Origin: Xiheimicrobium sp052034585
GTDB lineage: Bacteria; Myxococcota; Myxococcia; Myxococcales; Myxococcaceae
Assembly: GCA_052034585.1 (NCBI GenBank)
Contig: JBPOIJ010000024.1
Location: 23,858 to 87,857, forward strand
Reading direction: 5' to 3'
Length of the DNA: 64,000 nt
The notes under the pieces were generated by a model that did not search any database, had not been told where the DNA came from, and saw only the letters and a list, made by a program, of their open reading frames with translations. Positions 18,600-27,026 of the stretch are shown here, one piece after another. The translations under genes were made by a program, and so were the position numbers. Within the stretch, counting starts at the first letter, position 1. Every line of letters begins with the position of its first letter.

Positions 18600-19535
18600 A
18601 TGAGCCGCCGCGGACGGATCGTCGTCATCCTCGCCGCGCTCGGCTCCTGCAGCCTCGTCACCTGGACCTGCGCGCACCGGCCCTCCTCTGCGCCTGGGCA
18701 TGACTCGGGTCGCTTCGAACATGGCGGCCGCGAGCGAACGTTCATCGCCTACGAGCCGAAGACGCCGGGGCTGCACCCGCTCCTCGTCGCGCTCCACGGC
18801 CGGCTCGGAACCGGGGCGCAACAGCTGAAGCTGAGCGCCTTCACCACCATCGCCGAGCAGGAGGGCTTCATCGTCGTCTACCCGGACGGCATCGGCCGCT
18901 CGTGGGCCGACGGGCGCAACACCTCTCCCGCATCGAAGGAGGGCGTCGACGACGCGGCGTTCCTCACCGCGCTGATCGACGAGTTCGTCGCGCACCACCA
19001 GGCCGATCCCAACCGTGTCTACGTCGCCGGCATGTCGAACGGCGGCTTCATGGCCTTGACGCTCGCGTGCCGTGCCGCCGACAAAGTCACCGCGGTCGGG
19101 AGCGTGACGGGCTTCATGGGCGTCGAGTTCGCCAAGACCTGCGCGCCGTCGCGGCCGATCCCCGTCGCGATCATCGCCGGAGACACCGACCCCATCGTCG
19201 CCTTCGACGGTGGTGAGCTGCAGGCCGGCCGCGGCCCGATCATCGGCGCAGAGGAGACCTTCAAACGCTGGGCGGAGCTCGACGGCTGCGACGGCGCTCC
19301 AGTCGTCTCGGAGCTGCCCGACGTCGATCCCGACGACGGTACGCGAGTCGTGCGGCGTGAACACTCGAGCTGCAAGGGCGGAGTGACGGTGAGGCTCGAC
19401 GTGGTGAAAGGCGGCGGGCACACCTGGCCTTCCGGTGATCGCTACCTTCCCGAAGGCATCATCGGGAAGACGTCTCGCGACCTCGACGCCTCTCGCGAGC
19501 TCTGGCGGTTCTTCGAGCGGGCCGGCCAGCGATGA
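18600..19535 (+). CDS. Exported PHB-depolymerase/feruloyl-esterase-like hydrolase (LpqC type)
   Basis: This is a 311-residue alpha/beta hydrolase with an N-terminal signal segment (residues 7-25). The oxyanion-hole HG is in VALHGRLG (about 66-67), the nucleophile elbow is GMSNGG with Ser146, an acidic residue follows in IAGDTDPIV, and the catalytic His is in GGGHTWP near the C-terminus. YPDGIGRSWADGR is typical of esterase PHB depolymerases, LpqC and related acetylxylan/feruloyl esterases. It is probably secreted or membrane-anchored and cleaves short polyester or plant-ester bonds. Overlap with the next gene is 4 bp (ATGA), and the fabH-like gene is 7 bp upstream, so the three genes are likely co-transcribed. 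Confidence 0.8.
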   Translation: MSRRGRIVVILAALGSCSLVTWTCAHRPSSAPGHDSGRFEHGGRERTFIAYEPKTPGLHPLLVALHGRLGTGAQQLKLSAFTTIAEQEGFIVVYPDGIGRSWADGRNTSPASKEGVDDAAFLTALIDEFVAHHQADPNRVYVAGMSNGGFMALTLACRAADKVTAVGSVTGFMGVEFAKTCAPSRPIPVAIIAGDTDPIVAFDGGELQAGRGPIIGAEETFKRWAELDGCDGAPVVSELPDVDPDDGTRVVRREHSSCKGGVTVRLDVVKGGGHTWPSGDRYLPEGIIGKTSRDLDASRELWRFFERAGQR

Positions 19536-20095
19536 GCCGAAACACGATCATCGTCATCGTCGCGATCGTGGCGGCGCTCGGCGGTTGCTGCGTGCTGGGA
19601 GTGGGCGTGCTCGCCTTGGGCGCAACCACCGACGAGGCCGCGCCCGAACGGCCAGCCACGGCTCTGGAGGCTCCTCGACAAGGGGTCCTCGGCGAGTGGA
19701 TCGACTGCACCGGCCCGCGCGACTTCTTTCGACGGCTGCGCGACGGCCAGGCCTACGAGTCCTTCGAGAGTCGTCACGTCGGCCAGGGCTTCTCCCTCGC
19801 GCTCGACGGCTCCTGCACCGTCGATCAGCTCTTCGGCCAGACCGTCGGCGGCTGCCTGCGCGGGAGCTGGGTGTCGTGGGACGACTGCCGCTGGCGAATG
19901 GACGGAGACGAGCTCACCTTCACCCTCGGCCAAGGCACGCGTCGAGTCATCGCTTGTACCGCCCTCTCCGAGACGACGGTCGCCGAACCGGGAAAGGTCG
20001 ATCGTCGTCGCGTCGCGCTCCAGCGCGATGGCACGCTCTCGGTGACGGTCACTGAGCCGGTCGAGCTCACGACCTCGTATCGCCGAGTCGAGTGA
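19532..20095 (+). CDS. Small membrane-anchored protein of unknown function
   Basis: This is a 187-residue protein, not recognised as a known family. Residues 5-30 form one strongly hydrophobic helix with GGCC in the middle, followed by a short Ala/Pro spacer. The remaining about 130 residues contain four Cys and several Trp (GEWIDCTGP, GCLRGSWVSWDDCRW) and look like a small beta domain of lipocalin/META-like style exposed to the periplasm. The start ATG overlaps the esterase stop (ATGA). The gene ends 6 bp from the converging tolB stop. Confidence 0.6.
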   Translation: MSRNTIIVIVAIVAALGGCCVLGVGVLALGATTDEAAPERPATALEAPRQGVLGEWIDCTGPRDFFRRLRDGQAYESFESRHVGQGFSLALDGSCTVDQLFGQTVGGCLRGSWVSWDDCRWRMDGDELTFTLGQGTRRVIACTALSETTVAEPGKVDRRRVALQRDGTLSVTVTEPVELTTSYRRVE

Positions 20096-20101
20096 GCCGA
20101 G

Positions 20102-21367
20102 TCACGGGCCCCAGTCGGGCGTGGTGAAGTCACCCTTGTCCATCGGCAGCGCGATCTGGTTGTTGCCGTCGAAGGTCATCACGAAGAGCGACTTCGAGCC
20201 GTTGCGGGTCGAGGTGAAGAGAATGAGTCGCCCGTTGGGAGAGAACGACGGCTCCTCGTTGTTCTTGGTGTCCTGGGTGAGCCGCCTGATCTTCCCGGTC
20301 GCGACCTCGACGGTGAAGAGATCGAAGGCGTTTCGCTCGTCGCGGGCGGTGAACGCGATCAGATCGCCGCGTGGGCTCCAGGTCGGCGTCTGGTTGTAGT
20401 TGCCCTGAAAGGTGAGCCGCTTCGGATCCGCTCCGTCGGCGCTCATCAGGTAGACCTGCGGGGTGCCGGCGCGGTTCGACACGAAGGCGATGCGCTTTCC
20501 GTCCGGCGACCATGAGGGCGACGAGTTGAGGAAGTACTTGGTGTCGGTGATCCGCTTGGCGCCGCTGCCGTCGGCGTTGGCGACGTAGATCTCGGCGTTC
20601 TCGCCGTCGGCGACCGAGAAGGCGATCCGCTTCCCGTCCGGCGAGTAGTCGACGCCAGCCACCATTCGGCCGTTGGAGACGAGGGGCGTCGCTTCGGCGC
20701 CGGGCCGGCCGACGAAGAGCTCGGGCTTGCCGCGCTTGTACGAAGTGAACGCGACGCTCCGATCGGGAGCGACCACCGGCAGCACGTTGATGTTCCCACT
20801 CGAGATGGCGGCTGCGTTCTTCCCGTCCCAGTCGGCGAGGTAGACGTCCTTGCCGCCCGCCATCTTTCGCACGAAGGCGATCTTCGACTCGAACGGGCCC
20901 GTCTCCTTGGTGAAGTGCTTGTAGACCGCGTTCGCCAGCTTGTGGGCCAGCCGGCGTGCGTCGGCCGCGCTCTCGCTCGCCTTGAGCTCCTCTCTCCCGG
21001 CGTTCACGTTGAACAGCCGCAGATCGCCGCGCAGCGACTCGCCGTCCTTCGACAGCTGGGTCTTCACCAATGACTCGGCGCCGACGTTGAGCCAGTTGGG
21101 GAAGGCGATCGAGCTCGCGGTCACGCCCTCCTTCGCGTCCGAGAGGTACGACTTGCGATCGAGCACCTGAAAGAGCCCGCAGGCCTGCAGGTCGAACATG
21201 AGCGCCGAATCGAACTCCGCGGCCGTCGCTTTGGCCCCGTCGTCCTGGGTGATCGGCGCCGGCACCGCGATGGGCATCGGGCGAAAGTTCGCGCCCGAGA
21301 TCTCGATGACGGGTTGCTGCGCGAGGGCAGGGAGGGCGATCAGCGTGGCCAGCAGCGAGTGCTTCAC
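20102..21367 (-). CDS. tolB: TolB periplasmic beta-propeller protein
   Basis: This is a 421-residue protein from the GTG at 21367, which gives a clean signal peptide (KHSLLATLIALPALAQQ). The N-terminal alpha/beta domain (to about residue 150) is followed by a six-bladed propeller with repeated DGKRIAF-type blades, including YSPDGKRIAFSV, WSPDGKRIAFVS and FSPNGRLILF. TolB is the periplasmic partner of Pal and the Tol energiser, keeping the outer membrane attached during division. It is the last gene of the leftward tolQ-tolR-tolA/tonB-tolB cluster, 31 bp after the preceding stop. No pal follows; the gene beyond is convergent. Confidence 0.93.
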   Translation of the reverse strand: MKHSLLATLIALPALAQQPVIEISGANFRPMPIAVPAPITQDDGAKATAAEFDSALMFDLQACGLFQVLDRKSYLSDAKEGVTASSIAFPNWLNVGAESLVKTQLSKDGESLRGDLRLFNVNAGREELKASESAADARRLAHKLANAVYKHFTKETGPFESKIAFVRKMAGGKDVYLADWDGKNAAAISSGNINVLPVVAPDRSVAFTSYKRGKPELFVGRPGAEATPLVSNGRMVAGVDYSPDGKRIAFSVADGENAEIYVANADGSGAKRITDTKYFLNSSPSWSPDGKRIAFVSNRAGTPQVYLMSADGADPKRLTFQGNYNQTPTWSPRGDLIAFTARDERNAFDLFTVEVATGKIRRLTQDTKNNEEPSFSPNGRLILFTSTRNGSKSLFVMTFDGNNQIALPMDKGDFTTPDWGP

Positions 21368-21398
21368 GGAGGGCTCCAGGGCGAGGGACGAGGGGAGG

Positions 21399-22136
21399 TT
21401 ACGGCGAGAAGACGAGCGCCACACCGCTCTTCTTCAGGGAATCTCTCAGGTGATCGGGCGGCGGACCGAAGGGAGCGGCCTTCTTCACCGCGCCCAGCAC
21501 GGCCGCGTCGAAGAGTTCGTTTCCGGAGCCCTTGCTCAGATCGACGTCGAGCAGCTCACCGGTCGCGCCGAGCTTGATGACGACGGTGGCCCTGAGCGTT
21601 CGCCGCTCCGCCTCCGGAATCGTGTCGGACACGTCGTAGTTGCGCTTCACCACCGCGCTCAACAGCCCGAAGTAGCGTTCGCCTTCCTGCTTGGCCGAGT
21701 CGCCGTCCTTGTCGCCCGTCTCTTCGCCCTCGACGTCAGCCGCCTTCGCGCCCGCATTGTTGAGCGCGGTGAAGAGACTCTTCTTCGCATCGAGCGCGCC
21801 CCTGGAGTCGGCGCTCTTCTTCTCGGGCTTGGCGTCCTTGGAGGGAATCGCCACGGCCTTCTCGGCGGGCGGAGCAGGGGCGGCCTTCTCGGCGGCGGGC
21901 GGCGGCGGGGGCGGCTCGTCCTTTCGCGGGAGCAGCTGCTCGTGTCGCTTCTTCCCCAGCCGCACCAGCGAGGCCTTGATGGGCTGCGGATCGAGGCCCA
22001 GCTTGGGCGGCGAGAAGAGCCAGGAAAAGACGGTGAGGAGCGCCGCGAATGCGATGTGCACCACGAGCGACACCATGAGGAACGCGACGATCGGCGTCGG
22101 GCGTGGCTGGAGGAGGCTCTCGGTGCGGGCGGTCAT
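21399..22136 (-). CDS. TolA/TonB-type energy-transducing protein
   Basis: This is a 245-residue protein with one N-terminal membrane helix (about residues 16-40), then a Pro/Ala/Lys-rich periplasmic linker (residues 70-115), an acidic stretch and a C-terminal TonB-like domain ending in PFGPPPDHL...VALVFSP. The C-terminus carries the usual VVIKLGATGELLDV strand pattern of the TonB/TolA C-domain. Its place between tolR and tolB marks it as the TolA equivalent that links the TolQR motor to TolB/Pal. ATGA overlap with tolR (22133-22136) shows translational coupling. The symbol is left empty because the C-domain looks more TonB- than E. coli TolA-like. Confidence 0.85.
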   Translation of the reverse strand: MTARTESLLQPRPTPIVAFLMVSLVVHIAFAALLTVFSWLFSPPKLGLDPQPIKASLVRLGKKRHEQLLPRKDEPPPPPPAAEKAAPAPPAEKAVAIPSKDAKPEKKSADSRGALDAKKSLFTALNNAGAKAADVEGEETGDKDGDSAKQEGERYFGLLSAVVKRNYDVSDTIPEAERRTLRATVVIKLGATGELLDVDLSKGSGNELFDAAVLGAVKKAAPFGPPPDHLRDSLKKSGVALVFSP

Positions 22137-22579
22137 TTCTTGGGTTTGTCGTTCGACGCCTTCGGAGCCCCCATCGGGTCCGTGATCATACCCAGGTTCG
22201 TCACCCCAGCCTTCTGCGCGGCCGCCATCACGTCGACCACCACCCCATAGGGTAGGTCCCGATCGGCGTGCAGATAGAGCTCCTTCTCGGCCTGCAGCTT
22301 CGCGTTGGCCTTGAGCTTCTCCTCGAGCTCGGCGAGCGGAATCTCGACCTCGCCGATGAAGACCTTCTTGTTCGCGTCGACGGTGAGCACGAGCTTCTTG
22401 TCCGCGCTCTCCACCGGCTGCGCCTTCGTCGTCGGCAGGTTCACCTTCACGCCCTGCTGAATGAGCGGCGCCGTCACCATGAAGATGATGAGCAGCACCA
22501 ACATCACGTCCACCATGGGCGTGACGTTGATCTCCGACATCGTGGTGCGGCTACCGCCTTTGCCCGAGGACATTCCCAT
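22133..22579 (-). CDS. tolR: TolR/ExbD-family motor protein
   Basis: This is a 148-residue protein with a single N-terminal membrane helix. The proton-path Asp lies at its start in INVTPMVDVMLVLLIIFMV, the TolR/ExbD signature. The rest is a periplasmic domain with YLHADRDLPYGVVVDVMAAAQKAG, typical of ExbD/TolR dimers. With TolQ it forms the proton-motive-force-driven motor of the Tol system. The last residues are Lys-rich and overlap the next gene by 4 bp. It is 9 bp downstream of tolQ. Confidence 0.92.
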   Translation of the reverse strand: MGMSSGKGGSRTTMSEINVTPMVDVMLVLLIIFMVTAPLIQQGVKVNLPTTKAQPVESADKKLVLTVDANKKVFIGEVEIPLAELEEKLKANAKLQAEKELYLHADRDLPYGVVVDVMAAAQKAGVTNLGMITDPMGAPKASNDKPKK

Positions 22580-22588
22580 GGCGGTCGC

Positions 22589-23278
22589 TCACTTGAAGAA
22601 GTGTCGCTTCACGATGTTGAGGAAGTCGTTCGAGAAGTTCGACATCTCGGTGTCGAAGATCTTGATCTTGGAGAGGAACGAGTTGAACGCGACGACCGCG
22701 GGGATCGCCGCGAAGAGCCCGGCTGCGGTCGCGAGGAGCGCGTTGCCGATCGGCGCTGCCACCGTGGTGATCGTCGCGTTGCCCTTCTCGGCGATCTCGT
22801 TGAACGCGCCCAAGATGCCCATCACCGTGCCGAACAGCCCGATGAACGGGCCGGTGCTGCCGATGGTGCCGAGGAAGGGCACGTGCGCTTCGAGGGTGGT
22901 GATCTCCTGGAGCGACGCGCGCTGGAGCGCTCGCTCGATGTTCTCGATGCCTCCCAGCCGCTCGCTCATCGCGCTCTCGTTCGACTGCTTCTGCTGCGCG
23001 AGCTTGGAGAGCTCTTCGTAGCCGGCGCGAAAGACACGCGAGAGCGGACTCGAGTCGAGCTTCTGCGCCGACTGGTAGATCGCGTCGAGCCGGTTCGACT
23101 TCCAGAAGGTGTCGAGGAAGGTGACCGACTGCGCCCGCGCCCGCCGCAGCTGCAACCACTTCATCCCGATGAGCGCCCACGAGTAGGCCGACGCCGCGCC
23201 GAGCAGCATCAGCACCGCCAGCTCGACGAGCGACGCGCTCTTCAGCACGTCCAGATAGTTGATGGAGCCGAGGACCAT
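22589..23278 (-). CDS. tolQ: TolQ/ExbB-family motor protein
   Basis: This is a 229-residue protein with three membrane helices: one near residues 20-40, and two in the C-terminal half where the MotA/TolQ/ExbB block GTIGSTGPFIGLFGTVMGIL and a Gly/Ala-rich last helix sit. The start is the ATG at 23278 (MVLGSINYL); the longer open frame upstream lacks family features. It is the first gene of the tol cluster and divergent from a lipoprotein gene (116-bp gap). TolQ forms the pentameric channel around TolR. Confidence 0.92.
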   Translation of the reverse strand: MVLGSINYLDVLKSASLVELAVLMLLGAASAYSWALIGMKWLQLRRARAQSVTFLDTFWKSNRLDAIYQSAQKLDSSPLSRVFRAGYEELSKLAQQKQSNESAMSERLGGIENIERALQRASLQEITTLEAHVPFLGTIGSTGPFIGLFGTVMGILGAFNEIAEKGNATITTVAAPIGNALLATAAGLFAAIPAVVAFNSFLSKIKIFDTEMSNFSNDFLNIVKRHFFK

Positions 23279-23394
23279 GGAGGGTCGAGGGGTTAGCAGA
23301 CCGACGGGGGAAGCGCAGTAAGAAACCTCTGGCAAATCATGGATTTGGAATACGCTCGATGAATAGCGACAGCGAAACCCCGTCTGGAGAGACC

Positions 23395-24465
23395 ATGAAC
23401 CGAACCTTCCTGAACCTGGCAACAGCAGCGGTCATTTCCATGGTTGCGTCGGGGTGCATCATCGTCGGCGGCGGGGGCGGCCAGGCGAGCGGCAACATCA
23501 ACGTGCTCTGGAGCTTCAACGGGCAGGGCTGTCTCCTCACCCCGTCGGTCGCGAGCGTGCGGGTCAGCATCCCGGGCGCGACGCTGCCCAACGGCGGCGT
23601 GTTCCCGTGCATGACCGAGAACGTGGGCGGCATCGAGCTCAAGAACTTCCGCGGCGGGCGCTACGAGCTGACCGTCGAGGCGCTCGACAACGTCAACCGA
23701 GTGCTCTTCGCGGCCACGACGACGGTGGTGGTGAACGGGAACGTGACGGCGAGCGTGAACTTGCTCCCCACCGCGTCGGCGACCGGCCAGGTGCTCGCGT
23801 CGTGGACCTTCCCCGGGAACCTGGCCTGCTCTCAGGTGGGTGACGTGCCCTCCGGCCGGGTGGTGAGCCGCATCCTCGTCTCGATCGATGGCTCGCAGCC
23901 CAGCACGGTGGACTGCTCTCGCGGCAACGCGACGGCGCAGAACCCCGGCGCGATGGTGACGGTCGAGAACCTCTCGGCGGGCCCGCACGTCTTCGACGTG
24001 AGCGGTCAGGACAGCACCGGCTTCACCTACGTCGCCGTGCGCAACACCGTCACCGTCAACGCCGGTGGTGCGGTCGCTGCCCAGTTCCAGCTCGGGTGGG
24101 TCGTCGGCTCGATGCCGCTGCGCTGGAGCTTCCTCAACGCCGGCACCACCATCAACTGCGCGCAGGCCCAGGTGACCAACGTCTTCGTCAACCTGAAGAA
24201 CCAGCAGACCCAGCAGTGGATCTTCACCGACACCCAGGGAATGCCGACGGCGGGCCAGCAGATCCCCTGCCTCAACACGATGACCAGCCTGCAGGGCGCG
24301 GTGTTCTCCTTCCTCCCTGCGGCGAACTACGAGGTCTACATCCAAGCGCCCATCACCGGGAACGCGTACACCTATCGCACCAGCGCGACGCCTCCCGTCC
24401 TCCAGGTCCAGGCTGGGGTGTTCGCCCAGACCGCGGCGATGGGGCAGCAGCTCGTGCTTCAGTAA
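23395..24465 (+). CDS. Lipoprotein with three internal domain repeats
   Basis: This is a 356-residue protein starting at the ATG at 23395; it is not recognised as a named family. The signal peptide ends in a lipobox (MVASGC), so it is probably an outer-membrane lipoprotein. After a Gly-rich spacer come three repeats of about 105-115 residues. Each opens with a W-[ST]-F strand (LWSFNGQGC, SWTFPGNLAC, RWSFLNAGTTINC) and each has a second Cys about 35-40 residues later, then a strand pair of YELTVEALD type. This looks like three Ig-like or prealbumin-like beta domains, each perhaps closed by a disulfide. It is transcribed away from tolQ. Confidence 0.75.
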   Translation: MNRTFLNLATAAVISMVASGCIIVGGGGGQASGNINVLWSFNGQGCLLTPSVASVRVSIPGATLPNGGVFPCMTENVGGIELKNFRGGRYELTVEALDNVNRVLFAATTTVVVNGNVTASVNLLPTASATGQVLASWTFPGNLACSQVGDVPSGRVVSRILVSIDGSQPSTVDCSRGNATAQNPGAMVTVENLSAGPHVFDVSGQDSTGFTYVAVRNTVTVNAGGAVAAQFQLGWVVGSMPLRWSFLNAGTTINCAQAQVTNVFVNLKNQQTQQWIFTDTQGMPTAGQQIPCLNTMTSLQGAVFSFLPAANYEVYIQAPITGNAYTYRTSATPPVLQVQAGVFAQTAAMGQQLVLQ

Positions 24466-24585
24466 CCAACTTCGAGCGACCCGAACTGGACTTCGGATCG
24501 CAGCGTGCCGGGCGCGGACTTCTCGAGAGGTTCGCGCCCGAGTCGTTTGCGCGGGCTGGCGCGCGCTGTGCTACGGCCCTCAACG

Positions 24586-25407
24586 ATGCGGCCCGACGAA
24601 CACAGTCCCATCGGCGTCTTCGACTCCGGCGTCGGCGGCCTCACCGTGCTCAAGGCGCTCATCGAGCGGCTGCCCAACGAGTCGACGGTCTATTTGGGAG
24701 ACACCGCCCGCGTTCCCTACGGCACCAAGTCGGGAGAGGTCGTCACCAAGTATTCCCTGGCGAACGCCGACGTCCTGCTCGAGTACGGGGTGAAGTGCCT
24801 GGTGGTCGCGTGCAACACCGCCTCGGCCGTGGCGCTGCCGGCGCTCCGAGAGACGCTGCCCATTCCCGTGGTTGGCGTGATCGAGCCTGGGGCAAGCGCG
24901 GCTGCCAAGGTGACGAAGACCGGGAAGATCGCGGTCATCGGGACACCCGGCACCATCGCCTCGGGCGCGTACCAGCGGGCGCTCCACGAGTTGCGGTCGA
25001 CGCTCGAGGTGCACGCGCAGCCGTGTCCGCTCTTCGTTCCCCTGGCCGAGGAAGGGTGGACCGATGGTGAGGTGCCTCGCCTCGTCGCCGAGCGCTATCT
25101 GCGCGGTGGGCTGCTCGAGGGGCGAGTCGACACCCTCGTGTTGGGCTGCACCCATTACCCGCTCCTCACCGACGTCATTCAAGGGGTGGCAGGGCCAGGC
25201 GTGACGTTGGTCGACTCGGCGCACGCGACGGCCGAAGTCGTGGCCGAGGTGCTCGGCGCGCGCGGGCTCCTCCGACACGATCGCGGGCCGATCGAGCGCC
25301 ACTACCTCGTGACGGACACGCCGAAGCGCTTCGTCGAGATCGCTGGCCGGTTTCTCGGTGCCCCAATCACCGGCGCGACCCAGATCGATCTCCGCCTCAA
25401 GGGCTGA
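24586..25407 (+). CDS. murI: Glutamate racemase
   Basis: This is a 273-residue protein that makes D-glutamate for peptidoglycan. The N-terminus has GVFDSGVGGLTV. The two catalytic Cys are in VACNTAS and LGCTHYP. YLGDTARVPYG and DSAHATAE complete the family pattern, and length is normal. The ATG at 24586 was chosen since the family starts just before the DSG motif; the frame upstream of it is non-conserved leader. It is convergent with the carF homologue (29-bp gap). Confidence 0.95.
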   Translation: MRPDEHSPIGVFDSGVGGLTVLKALIERLPNESTVYLGDTARVPYGTKSGEVVTKYSLANADVLLEYGVKCLVVACNTASAVALPALRETLPIPVVGVIEPGASAAAKVTKTGKIAVIGTPGTIASGAYQRALHELRSTLEVHAQPCPLFVPLAEEGWTDGEVPRLVAERYLRGGLLEGRVDTLVLGCTHYPLLTDVIQGVAGPGVTLVDSAHATAEVVAEVLGARGLLRHDRGPIERHYLVTDTPKRFVEIAGRFLGAPITGATQIDLRLKG

Positions 25408-25436
25408 GCGCACTCACGTCGGCGGCAGTCACGAGC

Positions 25437-26258
25437 TCAGCTGCGGGAGGCGTTCGGCGCTGGCTGGGGCTGCTGCGCAGGATCGACGGCGGGCGCGATC
25501 TTCAGCGCTGCGTCGAGGCCAATGTCGTCGGCGCGTGGAATGACGCCAGTCGTCATCGTCACCAGCTTCTCGAGCGTCTTGAAGAAGCCGATCTTCGTCA
25601 GCGGCCAGTTCAGCCAGCCGGTGGTGATGCAGTAGTACTTGTCGAAGGGCGCGGTGTGGTGAACGTCGTGGTGGCCCACCGGAAGAATGAGGTGCCACTT
25701 CTGGAGGAAGCGCACGATGCCCGGCAGCTCGTGCGGCTCGAGGTGCGACCACTTGTGGAACTGGTTCGTCATCATCACCCAGAAGATCATCGAGCCCAGC
25801 GCCACCATCGTGAAGATCTGCACCGACTGAAAGCCCTCGGAGTCGATGGGCATGAAGATGCAGATCGCTCCAACCCAGAGCGAGATGAGGCAGTTGTTCC
25901 CGTTGGTCTCGATCGCGTCGTGCCGGGTCATCGCCTTCGGATCGACATGGTGCTCGCGGAACGGCCGAATGAGCCCAGGCCCGATGAGGGGGATCTTCGT
26001 CGAGCCCCAGGTGTCGGCGAGCCAGTGAACGAAGCCGGAGATGAAGTCAGCCATCACGTACCCAGCCATGAAGGCCGACGCGATGAGAAAGCCCCGCCCT
26101 TCGCTCACCAGCACCGTGCGGCGCACGATGAGGACGATGAGGGTGAAGAAGGCGAAGATCGACGCGATCTCCACGTACCGCCACCACGAGTGGTAGCCGG
26201 CCGCGAGCGCCTTGGCGTCCTGCATCTCGAGCTTCAGGTCGGGCTTTTGCGTGCTCAT
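25437..26258 (-). CDS. carF: CarF/TMEM189-type plasmanylethanolamine desaturase
   Basis: This is a 273-residue membrane protein. The ATG at 26258 has a GGGGAG ribosome site. It has about four hydrophobic helices and the His-rich diiron pattern of the Kua/TMEM189 family: FVHWLADTWG near 77-85, PFREHHVDP near 99-107, TRHDAIETNGNN, NQFHKWSHLEPHELP near 165-179 and PVGHHDVHHTAPFDKYYC. CarF of Myxococcus xanthus and animal TMEM189 introduce the vinyl-ether bond that makes plasmalogens; in M. xanthus this is needed for the singlet-oxygen/light carotenoid response. The C-terminal Ala/Pro tail is variable. No carotenoid genes or carQRS are nearby. Confidence 0.93.
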   Translation of the reverse strand: MSTQKPDLKLEMQDAKALAAGYHSWWRYVEIASIFAFFTLIVLIVRRTVLVSEGRGFLIASAFMAGYVMADFISGFVHWLADTWGSTKIPLIGPGLIRPFREHHVDPKAMTRHDAIETNGNNCLISLWVGAICIFMPIDSEGFQSVQIFTMVALGSMIFWVMMTNQFHKWSHLEPHELPGIVRFLQKWHLILPVGHHDVHHTAPFDKYYCITTGWLNWPLTKIGFFKTLEKLVTMTTGVIPRADDIGLDAALKIAPAVDPAQQPQPAPNASRS

Positions 26259-26306
26259 GGGCTCCCCGTTTCGAACGCCAGTACGTCTGCCAGTGTGGCG
26301 CGGTTT

Positions 26307-26323
26307 TGTCACCTGGCTGTCAC
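26307..26323. promoter_or_regulatory. TGTCAC direct repeat upstream of carF
   Basis: Two TGTCAC copies (26307-26312 and 26318-26323) are offset by 11 bp, about one helical turn, 49-65 bases before the carF start, in the 90-bp spacer between carF and the gene at 26349. The arrangement would suit a tandem-bound regulator, but nothing proves it. Confidence 0.25.
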
Positions 26324-26348
26324 GGGGTTGACCTCCATCAGCCGCCCG

Positions 26349-27026
26349 TCAGAGCTTCTCGTAGTCCGATTTCTTCTTCTTCACCGGGGGGTTGGAGAGC
26401 TTGCCGTCCTTGAAGAGCTCGATTCGGCCGGTGCCCGAGGCGCTCAAGCCGGGCACGTTGCCGACCAGGGCCTTGGAGTCGGGTGGGTGGTAGATGACGC
26501 GCGACTTCGCCCCGACGGGGAGATCGCCGATGTTGGCGTCGATCAGCAGGTAGACGCTCGTTCCCTGCGCGAGCACGCGTTCGCTGTCCTGCACGGGGTC
26601 GAGCTCGGCGAGCTGCCGGCCCTGATCGAGCTCGGTCGAGTCCTCGGTGAACTGACGCACCTTCACCTTGAGCACCGCGCGGCTGGAGACGTCTTTGTAG
26701 ACCTTGGTGCCCTGGATCGTGATGGCGAGATCGGCGCCGGTCTCGATCGCCTTGGCGTCCTTCAGCTTGAGGCCGGTCGCCTTGTTGTTGTCGGTGTCGA
26801 GGAAGACGGTCGCGTTCGCGCACCGAGTCCCGCACGCCTCGCCCCACGGCTCCTTGTTGAACTCGATCTTGAAGGCGTAGTCGGTGCCCTGGGGGCTGGC
26901 GACGATCTCGACGATGAGCGGGCGATCGTCTTCTCCGGGCGGAGGTGCTTTGTAGGTGATGACCGGCTTCTGCGCCGCGACGACGGCTGCCCAGAGACAG
27001 CCCACGGTGAGGGAAAGACGAACCAT
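26349..27026 (-). CDS. Exported protein of unknown function
   Basis: This is a 225-residue protein with a clear signal peptide (VRLSLTVGCLWAAVVAAQ). The family is not recognised. The body is rich in beta-strand patterns and acidic Asp-rich turns (FLDTDNNKATG), resembling a calcium-style or cadherin-like turn, followed by charged segments and a Lys-rich end (VKKKKSDYEKL). Two Cys are found close together in GEACGTRCANA. The start codon overlaps the start codon of the divergent hydrolase gene, so any promoter for it must lie inside that neighbour. It is same-strand with carF, 90 bp downstream. Confidence 0.65.
   Translation of the reverse strand: MVRLSLTVGCLWAAVVAAQKPVITYKAPPPGEDDRPLIVEIVASPQGTDYAFKIEFNKEPWGEACGTRCANATVFLDTDNNKATGLKLKDAKAIETGADLAITIQGTKVYKDVSSRAVLKVKVRQFTEDSTELDQGRQLAELDPVQDSERVLAQGTSVYLLIDANIGDLPVGAKSRVIYHPPDSKALVGNVPGLSASGTGRIELFKDGKLSNPPVKKKKSDYEKL

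Noticed and set aside
23279..23394. Sigma-54 promoter between tolQ and the lipoprotein
   Set aside because: TGGCA is present but there is no GC/TTGCA-like partner at the right distance.
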